From Tardibacter chloracetimidivorans (GTDB lineage: Bacteria > Pseudomonadota > Alphaproteobacteria > Sphingomonadales > Sphingomonadaceae): a stretch of DNA of 64,000 nt. A program made the translations under genes and the position numbers. Positions 9,059-16,576 of this stretch are shown in pieces. The number at the start of each line of letters is the position of its first letter. Position 1 is the first letter of the stretch. Location: the NCBI RefSeq assembly GCF_001890385.1, contig NZ_CP018225.1:62001-126000 (forward strand), given 5' to 3'. Below the pieces are notes generated by a model. That model searched no databases. It had not been told where the DNA came from and saw only the letters and a program-made list of their open reading frames with translations.

Positions 9059-9096
9059 CAACATGGCCAAAATCGCAGCTTCGGGCCGACTGGGCC
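9059..9096 (-). repeat. Right 38-bp terminal inverted repeat of the Tn3 element
   Basis: The reverse complement begins GGCCCAGTCGGCCCGAAGCT. It pairs with 4993-5030, with mismatches at repeat positions 31 and 35. Confidence 0.9.
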
Positions 9097-9117
9097 AAGC
9101 TAAGACAGGAGTTCGAT

Positions 9118-9474
9118 ATGAAAGCAGTGATGCTTGCAGCAGCAGCGGGGTTGGCTCTGCTATCGGCAGTCCCGGCGGGCGCGCAAGGAATTGGCCACAC
9201 ATGGTTCATGCGCGGTTCGATCGTGGGTATTGATGAAGGTGGCCCGGTTGTATGCATCGGTAAAGCCGATGGTGCGGAAGTCGGTCAGGTTCTCGACGTG
9301 TATCGGAACGTCCCCGTACCGGGCGGCTCTTACAAGGGGACGGGACCCGCGTTCCGCCGGCAATTCGTGGGTCATGTGAGGGTCGATCATATCTACGACG
9401 ATCACTTTGCCCATGTCAGCGTGGCCGACGGCAAACCCGCGAAGCATGACATCGTTGAGCTTCGTAGGGACTAA
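9118..9474 (+). CDS. Small exported protein of an uncharacterised GIGH family (copy 1)
   Basis: 118 residues from ATG 9118: signal peptide (MLAAAAGLALLSAVPAGA), then QGIGHTWFMRG, a CIGKADGAEVGQVLDVY core, and a C-terminal GHVRVDHIYDDHFAHV region. A paralogue at 17297-17626 shares these blocks at roughly half of positions. It predicts as a small beta-rich periplasmic protein with a conserved Cys and several His. No named family or function is recognised. The start lies immediately beyond the Tn3 right end, so its native promoter may have been displaced. Confidence 0.75.
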   Translation: MKAVMLAAAAGLALLSAVPAGAQGIGHTWFMRGSIVGIDEGGPVVCIGKADGAEVGQVLDVYRNVPVPGGSYKGTGPAFRRQFVGHVRVDHIYDDHFAHVSVADGKPAKHDIVELRRD

Positions 9475-9598
9475 CGAGTCCTTGCCTTCTCGCACTGCGG
9501 CCTGTCCCTGGCAGGTGTTCCACCATCGGGGCAGGTACGTAGTCGCCGCGGAGCAGCGATTGCTCTGCAACCGGGAAGAAAAAGGGCCGCAATTCTTC

Positions 9599-9630
9599 TT
9601 GACCCTGGACCACGGTCCAACCTGCAAGAT
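9599..9630 (+). promoter_or_regulatory. MerR-type promoter/operator upstream of merR-like gene
   Basis: TTGACC (9599-9604) and CAAGAT (9625-9630) are separated by 20 bases, the long spacer typical of MerR-controlled promoters. The spacer contains the dyad TGGACCACGGTCCA (9606-9619). A strongly similar sequence lies at 16577-16608. Confidence 0.65.
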
Positions 9631-9642
9631 CGAGCGGATGTC

Positions 9643-10095
9643 ATGGGCACCTTTAAGATTGGCGAGCTCGCCGCGGCGGCGGGCGTGGGACGTGATACGA
9701 TCCGATATTATGAACGGAGCGGACTGCTCCCTGCGCCGGATCGGACTGCCGCTGGCTACCGCCTTTACGGGGATGCCGACCTGGATCGGCTCAACTTCAT
9801 CCGCTCTGCTCAGGAACTCGGCTTCACGCTGGAGCAGTCGCGGCAGCTCCTCACACTCCAGGCTTCGGATACCGCAACCGCGGCAGCCGTCCTTGAGATT
9901 ACGCTTGCCAAGATCAGCGAAGCGGAAAGCCGCGTCAGACGACTCTCGCATATTCGGGATATCCTTCGCGAGCTCGCTGAGGAGTGCCCTGGCGAAGTTC
10001 CGGCGTCCGACTGTCCCATTCTCGTCTATCTCGCGGCGAAACGTAGTTCGCGCCGCGACGAAGCAATCAAGGAAAAATCGCTGCGGGAGCAGTAA
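9643..10095 (+). CDS. MerR-family metal-responsive regulator
   Basis: 150 residues. An N-terminal winged HTH (KIGELAAAAGVGRDTIRYYERSG) is followed by a long coiled dimer helix. The C-terminal metal-loop region reads CPGEVPASDCPIL, with eight residues between the cysteines; CueR proteins have seven. There is no cysteine at the dimer-helix position used by Zn/Hg sensors, which fits a monovalent-ion sensor. It should twist its long-spacer promoter to activate in metal. It lies directly downstream of such a promoter and upstream of small copper-island genes. Metal identity (Cu/Ag versus other) is inferred. Confidence 0.88.
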   Translation: MGTFKIGELAAAAGVGRDTIRYYERSGLLPAPDRTAAGYRLYGDADLDRLNFIRSAQELGFTLEQSRQLLTLQASDTATAAAVLEITLAKISEAESRVRRLSHIRDILRELAEECPGEVPASDCPILVYLAAKRSSRRDEAIKEKSLREQ

Positions 10096-10117
10096 CCGTT
10101 ATCAGGAAGGGAGCACC

Positions 10118-10336
10118 ATGAAGACATGTATTTTCGTCGCAGCAGCGCCAATAATGTTCCTTGCGGCTTGCGTAACGACGCCGCCCACATCGGCGCAGAT
10201 TGAAAGCTGCAGGGCCATGGAAGGGCAGATGGGCCTGCAGACGCTTCACGACCACAACGAGATGAAAGGGCAGGGGCGTAATCCCATGAACTTGTCACAC
10301 GAGCGCTGCCAACAGATTCTGCACGACGCTCAATGA
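10118..10336 (+). CDS. Small lipoprotein with LHxHxExKG / PMNxxH motif
   Basis: 72 residues from ATG 10118, with an AGGAAGGGAG ribosome site. The lipobox LAAC ends a short signal peptide, so it is probably lipidated. The mature part reads SCRAMEGQMG, LHDHNEMKGQG, PMNLSHERCQ, matching the C-terminus of the protein at 4497-4781. Function is unknown. Co-location with metal genes in both places suggests a metal-related envelope role. Confidence 0.75.
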   Translation: MKTCIFVAAAPIMFLAACVTTPPTSAQIESCRAMEGQMGLQTLHDHNEMKGQGRNPMNLSHERCQQILHDAQ

Positions 10337-10390
10337 ATTCATCCGGGTGACACATAGCCACTACGTCTTTCCTTCAAGAGGAGAAGCACC

Positions 10391-10735
10391 ATGAACCTCA
10401 AAGACAATCTGCTGCCTCGCACGATCGGATGGAGCTTCGTGCTGACGGCCGCGCTCGCCTTGTCGGCGTGTGACCGCAAGAGCGAACAGACCTTGCCTGC
10501 AGCGAGCAACGCATCGACCGACTCCGCCGTACTCCCCGCCGTCGTGACCGATAATGGCAGCGACGCCCCGACCGACGCGAACAGCGACTATCCCCGGGAC
10601 GATCATGAAGCGATGGAACGCCATCATCGGCAGGCCATGGACCATGATGCAATGCGCGCCGGCGGCGCGAACCAGAGCGCTCCGGCGCCCGATCCGGCGC
10701 CGACGAATTCAGCGATGCCGATGAAGGACATGTAG
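10391..10735 (+). CDS. Small His/Met-containing lipoprotein
   Basis: 114 residues with an AAGAGGAGAA ribosome site. Signal peptide with lipobox LSAC, then a low-complexity Ala/Asp/Ser region, then DDHEAMERHHRQAMDHDAM and a C-terminal MPMKDM. The His/Met cluster could bind copper. No domain is recognised. It is followed after 27 bases by the reductase gene and likely leads or joins that operon. Confidence 0.7.
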   Translation: MNLKDNLLPRTIGWSFVLTAALALSACDRKSEQTLPAASNASTDSAVLPAVVTDNGSDAPTDANSDYPRDDHEAMERHHRQAMDHDAMRAGGANQSAPAPDPAPTNSAMPMKDM

Positions 10736-10762
10736 GGCGCAAGAAAAAAAAGGGAAGAGAGG

Positions 10763-12685
10763 ATGCGTAACCGGATGGGCCTTCGCCGCTGGAGCCTTTG
10801 GCTCGCGCTCGCCCTGAGCCTGTCCGCGAGCGCCCAGGCGCAGGAGGGCGAGGATCATGCCGCCCACCATGGCGGCGGAGGCGACGCCTCGATGTCGGCC
10901 GACGGGGCGATGTCCGCCCCCTCGGCGCCGGGTTCGTCCGACATGGCGAAGATGATGAACCCCATGATGGATCGCATGATCAACGGCGAGGGGGAAAATG
11001 AGCACGGCCACGACTCTCGCCGTGCGGCCTTCTTCTCCCAGCTGCTCGCCTTTCCGGTGCTCGATGAAGCCGCCCGGCAGCGTGTCGCGGCGCAGGCCCG
11101 CGACCGGGTGAGCACAGGCCTGGCATTGATCAATGCCGCATCCGCCGAAGGCGCGCGCGCAACGACGATCTCGGCCCGGCTGAATGCAGCTCAGCGTATG
11201 CGCGAGGGCACGGACCTGTTCCGCGCTGGCTCTGCCGCACAGGCCGCGATCGGGGGGCTCCAGCCGCCGCGCGAGGTCGCCCTCTCCTGGTTTCGCGATC
11301 AGCTTGACATCGACCAGGCCGCGCCCGGCCATGCCGATCACTGGTTCGGCATCTCGCCCTCGCACCTCCTTCTCATGCTGTTCCTGGGACTGGTCAGCGC
11401 GACGCTGATCGCGCTACAGATCTTCCGCCTTCGGCGTATCGCGGTGATCGCCGGTGCGGTCGCCAGCGGCAAGGCGTCGGCAAAGCCGGAGCCGACGGCT
11501 GCTCCCCCCACTGCGAAGCTCCCGCCCGCGCCTGCACCCATTGCCGACAGCGCAGGCCTCGCGCCGAGCAATGCCGCCGCGCCCGCCGGGGCTTCGCTGC
11601 GCAAGCCCAAAAGCTGGGCAGGGCAGCTGCGCGTGGTCCAGATCGTACGAGAGACGCCGACGGTCCTGACGTTCCGCCTTGCGGACCCGAGTGCCGACCG
11701 GCTGCCGTTCGACTTCCTGCCGGGCCAGTTCCTGCAGGTCGAGGTAGAGCCCGAAGCGGGCAAGACCGCGCGCCGTTCCTACACGATCGCCTCTTCGCCG
11801 ACTCAGCGGGCCTATGTAGAGCTGACGGTTAAGCGCGAGGAGCAGGGCGTGGTCTCGCGACACCTGCACGACAAGGTCGTCGCCGACGATCTGCTGAAGG
11901 TCAGCGGACCGTTCGGCGCCTTCACCTTCACGGGAACGGATGCCGAGAGCATCGTGCTGATCGCGGGCGGGGTCGGCATCACACCGATGATGTCGGTGCT
12001 GCGCTATCTCACCGACACCGCGTGGAAGGGCGATATCTTCTTCTTCTACGGCGCACGGTCGACCGAGGAATTCGTGTTCCGCGACGAACTCGAGCGGCTC
12101 GAACGCCGTTTTCCCAACCTCCATGTCGTCGCCGCGATGCAGCGCGCGCCCGGCACCGTCTGGATGGGCCCCGAAGGGCCGATCACCCGCGAGATGATCC
12201 TGGCCGCGGTGCCGGAGATCGCGAGCCGGCGGATCCATATGTGCGGCCCGCCGGCGATGATGGGCGCGATGCGCGGCGTGCTGGCGGAGCTCGGCGTCCC
12301 CGAAGCGCAGCTGCACACCGAGGCGTTCGGTCCGGCCTCGCTGCCGGCCGACCCCGAGGGTCTCGAGGTCAAGCCCGCGCCCGCGCCAGCGGATAAGGCG
12401 TCCCCGACTGTTGAGGTGGCGCCGAGCACGGTGACCTTCTCCGTGTCGGGCGTGTCGGCGGCCTTGCCCGCGGACGAGACCGTGCTCGAGGCGGCCGAGG
12501 GCGCGGGCGTCGAGATCCCCTATGCTTGCCGTGCGGGCACATGCGGCGCCTGCGTGGTCAAGCTGTTGCAGGGCGAGGTGACGATGGAGGTCGAGTCCGG
12601 CCTTGCGCCCGCCGACAAGGCGCAGGGCTATGTGCTGGCGTGCCAGGCGAAGGGGACGGGCACGCCGCTCGTGGTCGAAGCCTGA
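10763..12685 (+). CDS. Membrane-anchored FAD/NAD(P)H reductase fused to 2Fe-2S ferredoxin
   Basis: 640 residues in four parts. A signal-like segment (1-27) leads into a periplasmic Met/His-rich and helical region to about 195 (HAAHHGGGG, MAKMMNPMMDRM). One membrane span lies near 200-220 (LLLMLFLGLVSATLIALQIF). A cytosolic ferredoxin-NADP-reductase module spans about 290-520, with the FAD motif RRSYTIAS, nucleotide loop GGVGITPMM and MCGPPAMM. A C-terminal plant-type ferredoxin carries CRAGTCGAC and a later LACQA cysteine. It would take electrons from NAD(P)H through FAD to a 2Fe-2S cluster at the inner face of the membrane. It overlaps by one base with a b-type cytochrome gene, which is the likely acceptor. 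The Met/His periplasmic part is unusual and could contact metal. Confidence 0.88.
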   Translation: MRNRMGLRRWSLWLALALSLSASAQAQEGEDHAAHHGGGGDASMSADGAMSAPSAPGSSDMAKMMNPMMDRMINGEGENEHGHDSRRAAFFSQLLAFPVLDEAARQRVAAQARDRVSTGLALINAASAEGARATTISARLNAAQRMREGTDLFRAGSAAQAAIGGLQPPREVALSWFRDQLDIDQAAPGHADHWFGISPSHLLLMLFLGLVSATLIALQIFRLRRIAVIAGAVASGKASAKPEPTAAPPTAKLPPAPAPIADSAGLAPSNAAAPAGASLRKPKSWAGQLRVVQIVRETPTVLTFRLADPSADRLPFDFLPGQFLQVEVEPEAGKTARRSYTIASSPTQRAYVELTVKREEQGVVSRHLHDKVVADDLLKVSGPFGAFTFTGTDAESIVLIAGGVGITPMMSVLRYLTDTAWKGDIFFFYGARSTEEFVFRDELERLERRFPNLHVVAAMQRAPGTVWMGPEGPITREMILAAVPEIASRRIHMCGPPAMMGAMRGVLAELGVPEAQLHTEAFGPASLPADPEGLEVKPAPAPADKASPTVEVAPSTVTFSVSGVSAALPADETVLEAAEGAGVEIPYACRAGTCGACVVKLLQGEVTMEVESGLAPADKAQGYVLACQAKGTGTPLVVEA

Positions 12686-13413
12686 TGCGCGAACGCAGCG
12701 ACATCGCCGTCGGCCTGCTGGTCGCGTTCCTGCTGCTGTTCCCGTTCGGCTATCTCGTGCACGTGTCGCCCCGCTTTCCGGGTAGCCTCGCTGGCGGGAT
12801 CATCGGGATCGCAGCGCTCGTGCTGATGCTGCTGACGCTTCCCTATGTCGCGGCCAAGCACATCGCCTGGGTCGACAAAGTGCTCTCCCGGCTCGTCAGC
12901 AAGCCTACCCTGCTCGCCATCCACATCTATGCCGGCGTGCTGGCGCCGATCCTGGGTCTGGTCCACGCCGCGCACAAGCTCGAAAGCCCGGTCGGACTGC
13001 TTCTGACCGTCCTCCTGCTGATGACGGTCATCACCGGCTTCATCGGCCGCTACCTGCTTGCCCAGCTTGGTCGGGCGCTGCGCGGACGCAGGTCGGAACT
13101 GGCCTCGCTTCGCGCCGCCTTCCTCGAGGAGCCGGCGGCGCCGACGCAGGCCGATACCGCAGCCCCGCCGCTGTCGGGCTGGAAGCGCTATCTGTTCGTC
13201 GCCGGGGATGCGTCCGCGGGCCAGCGCCCCCAGGACAAGGCGGGGATCGCCGCAGCGCTGGCTGATACCGAATTCGCGATCCGCGCCGAAGAGGCGACCA
13301 ACACCCTGTTCGTGCGATGGCGGATCCTGCACATCCTGCTGGGCTGTCTCATCTTCGCGCTGCTCGCGCTCCATGTCGGCGCGGCGCTCTATTACGGGCT
13401 GCGCTGGCTATGA
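12685..13413 (+). CDS. Membrane cytochrome b-like protein (two H-X13-H pairs)
   Basis: 242 residues with about five membrane spans. Span 3 contains HIYAGVLAPILGLVH and the last span HILLGCLIFALLALH. Each has two His separated by 13 residues, as in di-heme ferric-reductase-type transmembrane domains. A soluble loop of about 75 residues sits between spans 4 and 5. The ATG overlaps the reductase stop (TGATG) and its stop overlaps the cytochrome c start (ATGA), so the three proteins are made together. Role inferred: carry electrons from the cytosolic ferredoxin domain across the membrane to the periplasmic heptaheme cytochrome. Heme binding is predicted from the His pattern only. Confidence 0.75.
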   Translation: MRERSDIAVGLLVAFLLLFPFGYLVHVSPRFPGSLAGGIIGIAALVLMLLTLPYVAAKHIAWVDKVLSRLVSKPTLLAIHIYAGVLAPILGLVHAAHKLESPVGLLLTVLLLMTVITGFIGRYLLAQLGRALRGRRSELASLRAAFLEEPAAPTQADTAAPPLSGWKRYLFVAGDASAGQRPQDKAGIAAALADTEFAIRAEEATNTLFVRWRILHILLGCLIFALLALHVGAALYYGLRWL

Positions 13414-14132
13414 GCTGGCAGCGTCTTTCCTACGCCGTCTTCATCGCAGCCCTGCTGGTGATGGTCGCCGCGGTCGCAATCCGGATGCGATCGGACGCGC
13501 CGAGGGATGCCGGCCTGGTGGCGCAGCTCGTCTCGCCCGGCCCGCTCTCGAGCGCGCACCAGTCCTTCGCCGGCCAATGCACGGCCTGCCACACGCCGGG
13601 CAAGGGCGTCGAAACCCGGACCTGTCTCACCTGCCATGCGGGCACGGATTTCGGGACGAAGCAGTCGACTCAGTTCCACGCGAAAGCGACGCAGTGCACC
13701 TCCTGCCACGTCGAACATGAGGGAGAGCGCGGCATCATCCGCATGGATCACGCCGCCTTGCTCGACATGGCAAAGTGGCGGCAGCCTTCGGCGGGCATGT
13801 CGACAAACACTAGAAGCCTGACTCCCGAGACCGCGCTCAATTGCGCGAGCTGCCATGCGTTCCGCGATCCGCACCAGGCCCTGTTCGGCACCGACTGCGC
13901 GAGCTGCCACAAGACCGACAGCTGGAAGATCGTCAATTATCGCCATCCATCGGTCAATTCGACGCAGTGCGCCGAGTGCCACAAGGCGCCACCCAGTCAC
14001 TTCATGGAGCATTTCAGCATGGTCTCGCAGCGCGCAGCCGGATCGAAAGCGCGCGTCGACCAATGCTATGCCTGTCACGCCACCGACAGCTTCAACAATA
14101 TCCGCAAGCGAGGCTGGTATGATCACCATTGA
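13410..14132 (+). CDS. Heptaheme c-type cytochrome, membrane-anchored
   Basis: 240 residues. An N-terminal hydrophobic helix (YAVFIAALLVMVAAVAI) acts as anchor or signal. Seven CXXCH heme motifs follow: CTACH, CLTCH, CTSCH, CASCH twice, CAECH and CYACH, with extra His that can serve as distal ligands. The arrangement resembles cytochrome c3/c7-like multiheme proteins in the periplasm. ATG 13410 overlaps the upstream stop and the gene overlaps the following DUF1622 gene by 14 bases. It probably receives electrons from the b-type protein. The terminal acceptor is unknown; Cu(II), a soluble oxidoreductase or quinone are possibilities. Confidence 0.85.
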   Translation: MSWQRLSYAVFIAALLVMVAAVAIRMRSDAPRDAGLVAQLVSPGPLSSAHQSFAGQCTACHTPGKGVETRTCLTCHAGTDFGTKQSTQFHAKATQCTSCHVEHEGERGIIRMDHAALLDMAKWRQPSAGMSTNTRSLTPETALNCASCHAFRDPHQALFGTDCASCHKTDSWKIVNYRHPSVNSTQCAECHKAPPSHFMEHFSMVSQRAAGSKARVDQCYACHATDSFNNIRKRGWYDHH

Positions 14133-14565
14133 GGCCGACTGGCTGAGCGCCTTCTTCCGGCTTGCGGTGATCGGCCTGGAACTGGCGGGCACGCTGACCA
14201 TCCTCGTCGGCGCGGGGCTCGCAACCTTTCTGTTTGCGCGGCGGGCGAGGGCGGGCGACCGGACCGAGGCCTATAGCGCGTTCCGCTCGGCGCTCGGCCG
14301 CAGCATCCTGCTCGGTTTGGAATTTCTGGTCGCCGGCGACATCGTCAAGTCGCTGGTGATCAACCCGACGCTCGACGATCTCATCGTGCTGGCCGGGCTT
14401 GTGCTGGTGCGGACCTTCCTGAGCATCTCGCTTGGGGTCGAGATCAACGGCCACTGGCCTTGGGAGGAAACCCGGATGGCGCGGGAGAAGGCGCGTGCTG
14501 CGGCGTTGGATGGGTCGCCTATGACGGCTGGGGCCGCCGGACGCGGCGCAGCGCTCAAGGGATAG
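14119..14565 (+). CDS. DUF1622 membrane protein
   Basis: 148 residues with three predicted spans (LAVIGLELAGTLTILVGAGL, ILLGLEFLVAGDIVKSLV, LIVLAGLVLVRTFLSISL). The EFLVAGDIVKS block followed by LVLVRTFLSISLGVEI is characteristic of DUF1622, an uncharacterised inner-membrane family. The start overlaps the heptaheme cytochrome gene by 14 bases, placing it in the electron-transfer operon. The C-terminal 30 residues are charged and cytosolic. Function unknown. Confidence 0.85.
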   Translation: MITIEADWLSAFFRLAVIGLELAGTLTILVGAGLATFLFARRARAGDRTEAYSAFRSALGRSILLGLEFLVAGDIVKSLVINPTLDDLIVLAGLVLVRTFLSISLGVEINGHWPWEETRMAREKARAAALDGSPMTAGAAGRGAALKG

Positions 14566-14579
14566 CAGATGGGAGGTGC

Positions 14580-15020
14580 ATGATGATCGAGAGACGCGAA
14601 TTGCTGATGGCCGGCGCCGGCCTTGCCGCCGCTGGAACGCTGGCTGGGCCGGCGGCGGCGCAGCAGCATCGAATGGAAGGGATGGCGATGTCGATGACGG
14701 ACTGCATCGACGATTGCGTGGCTTCGCACCGCATGTGCCTGGAGACCGCCGCCTGGCTGACGAAGCAAGGCGGCGCGTCAGCCACGGCGTCGCTGATCGC
14801 CATGCTGAACGACTGTGCGGAACTGTGCGAGGCGACCGCCAACTCGATGCTGCGCGAATCCTCCCTCCATACCATCCTGTGTCGCGCCTGCGCTGACGGC
14901 TGCGAACGATGTGCGCGGGAATGCCTGAGCCACGTCGTGGGCGAGCGGATCAAGCGTTGCTCGGCTACCTGCAAGGATTGCGCCGCCAGCTGTCGGATGA
15001 TGGCGGACATGGCCAGCTGA
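14580..15020 (+). CDS. csp1: Csp1-like four-helix-bundle copper storage protein
   Basis: 146 residues. An N-terminal twin-arginine-like signal (ERRELLMAGAGLAAAG) is followed by a mature helical protein with 14 cysteines, many as CxxxC along helices (CIDDC, CAELC, CRACADGCERCAREC, CSATCKDCAASC). This is the layout of Csp proteins, which bind many Cu(I) ions inside a four-helix bundle. Tat export would place it folded in the periplasm, as for Csp1. It closes the reductase/cytochrome operon after a 14-base gap with GGGAGGTG as ribosome site. Copper storage follows from family knowledge. Confidence 0.88.
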   Translation: MMIERRELLMAGAGLAAAGTLAGPAAAQQHRMEGMAMSMTDCIDDCVASHRMCLETAAWLTKQGGASATASLIAMLNDCAELCEATANSMLRESSLHTILCRACADGCERCARECLSHVVGERIKRCSATCKDCAASCRMMADMAS

Positions 15021-15166
15021 GTGTCCTAGAACGCGCCCAGGCGTAGTGGGGTCAAGCAGCTCCGGCACGATTGAAGCGATCCGTCGGCTCCACAATGTGG
15101 GACCGCTGCGAAGCTGGGTCGTACGGGCGCGAAAGCGGGACTGGTTAGGTATCGGCGGTAGCGCTT

Positions 15167-15670
15167 TTAGACTAGCCAGGCAGCGATCGCGCCAACCACC
15201 GACTTGGTTTCGGCAACGTCGCGGACTTGCACGGTATCCAGCCCGAGGTGCTTGGCCGGATAATCATTTCCGCCCGGGAAGATCGCGTCACCGAAGAAGA
15301 TCATCTTGTCGAGTGCGACGCCGGTCTGCTCGGAAAGGCGCTTGAGGCCATAGGCCTTGTCTATCCCTTCGCGCGTGATGTCGATCGATGTCGCCCCGCC
15401 GATATTGATGCCAAAGCCTGGCAGCAACGGCTGGAGCAGGGCCTGCAATCTCTTGCGCTTGGCGTGATCGGGATCCCACGTGTCCTTGGCCTCGAGCGGC
15501 GCTTGCTGACCGAGCGCGGAGAATGTGATCTGGCTGCCGCGATCCTCGATCTGCTCGCCCCAGATGTTCTCGTTTGCATAGCCCGCCTGCCCGACCGTCT
15601 TGATTAGTGCTTCGCGGATGCGCTGGCTTTCGTCGCCGGTGAACAGATCGGCATAGATACGCGTCCATAC
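15167..15670 (-). pseudogene. 5'-truncated HAD-IIB phosphatase / phosphomannomutase-like gene
   Basis: An open frame of 168 codons with no start: TAA immediately precedes VWTRIYADLF. It continues through WGEQIEDRGSQITFSALGQQ, WDPDHAKR, GGATSIDITREGIDKAYG and FFGDAIFPGGND. These are the cap and C-terminal motifs of HAD-IIB sugar phosphatases / eukaryotic-type phosphomannomutase. The N-terminal DxDGT nucleophile motif is missing, so it cannot be a working enzyme. A TTG inside could only make a still shorter piece. It is probably a relic cut by rearrangement. Confidence 0.75.
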
Positions 15671-16135
15671 TTAAACCCCGAGGCCTCCGACAAACCCGGG
15701 GCGGTTCAAGTTGATCAATAATCAGCCAGGCGAGCGTTCAATCACTGCGGCACCGATCCGAGTGAGCGTCTATTCCGACAATTTAGCCTGGGCCAGTCCG
15801 AGTGGCTGGTTCGGCGGTGGGCCTTGCCACGATCGCGCCGAAGCAAAAGCGGCGTGCGATTTACGTTTCGCTGTTCGCCAACTGCAGCAGGCGGCGTCGC
15901 TTTGCAGTGCTCGGGCTAGGCGGAGGCTTTGATGGCCGCCGTCTTCGGCCATCCGCGCCCAGCTTTTGCTAGTAGCCGAACTAAAGCGGACATTGCAGGC
16001 TGACCGCCAGCTTCGCAAATTACGTATACTGCCACCTCCAGGCCGATACCATCTCAACGGCAAGCTCCCTGGGGAGCGAGAATCGACCGGGCATGTGTCC
16101 GGTCGAACTGAAACTCAGACTTGAAGGAATCATAT
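15671..16135 (+). other. Intergenic region with shared leader motif and dyad
   Basis: No gene is seen in 465 bases. TTACGTATAC lies at 16020-16029, and 63 bases later TCGACCGGGCA begins. The same two elements at the same distance precede the gene at 16749. The second element opens a perfect dyad, TCGACCGG-N8-CCGGTCGA (16083-16106). Confidence 0.5.
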
Positions 16136-16426
16136 TTGCGCAAGAAAGCAGCGATTATCGCTTCGCTCGCAGCCTTTGGCGTCCTTGCCGTCGGCGCCGG
16201 GCCAGTTCTCGCCGATGGGATGCCGCCGGGCATGCCCGACCTTGAACAGACGCTCAAGGCGAAGCCGGCGCCGGCTCGGTCCGACACGGCCCAGATGCAA
16301 GGAATGCGACACCGCGAAGTACGGATGCACGGTGAGATGATGCAGGACCATCGGATCGCTATGCGGGAGATGGGAACCCAGGACGGAGCCTCCCGCATGT
16401 TGCATAGGTCGCGGGGCGGTTGCTGA
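16136..16426 (+). CDS. Small exported Met/His-containing protein
   Basis: 96 residues. TTG at 16136, six bases after AAGGAA, is the best start and gives a signal peptide ending AGPVLA. An in-frame TTG at 16121 is less likely. The mature part holds MPPGMPDLEQ, MQGMRHREVRMHGEMMQDHR and a terminal RGGC. The Met/His pattern suggests copper binding. The family is not recognised. It shares its leader architecture with 16749-17147 and ends before a strong terminator. Confidence 0.65.
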   Translation: MRKKAAIIASLAAFGVLAVGAGPVLADGMPPGMPDLEQTLKAKPAPARSDTAQMQGMRHREVRMHGEMMQDHRIAMREMGTQDGASRMLHRSRGGC

Positions 16427-16495
16427 CCCTGCATTAAGCCAGCTCCGACCACGAGGCTGGGCGGCCAACGACCGTGGCCTAGTTCAACCGCAGCT

Positions 16496-16534
16496 TTGGC
16501 CCGCCGTTCTCCCACGGCGGGCCAATTGGCTTTT
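16496..16534 (+). terminator. Rho-independent terminator
   Basis: Perfect 12-bp stem TTGGCCCGCCGT / ACGGCGGGCCAA with a six-base loop, followed by TTGGCTTTT. It lies 70 bases after the stop of the upstream small gene. Confidence 0.75.
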
Positions 16535-16576
16535 GCACTTCGCTGCCGGCCGCCATCAAGCGGGATCATGAATTCG

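Larger units (their letters stand above)
4993..9096 (+). mobile_element. Tn3-family transposon without cargo genes
   Basis: About 4.1 kb bounded by 38-bp inverted repeats with two mismatches, both starting GGCCCAGTCGGCCCG. It contains only a transposase gene, a candidate res region and a serine resolvase gene, all on the plus strand. The five bases outside the ends (TATTG left, AAGCT right) do not match, so no target duplication is visible. That suggests an old insertion, or rearrangement between two copies. Confidence 0.9.

Noticed and set aside
4988-9101. 5-bp target duplication of the Tn3 element
   Set aside because: Outside bases TATTG and AAGCT differ, and shifting the end by one base does not make them match.
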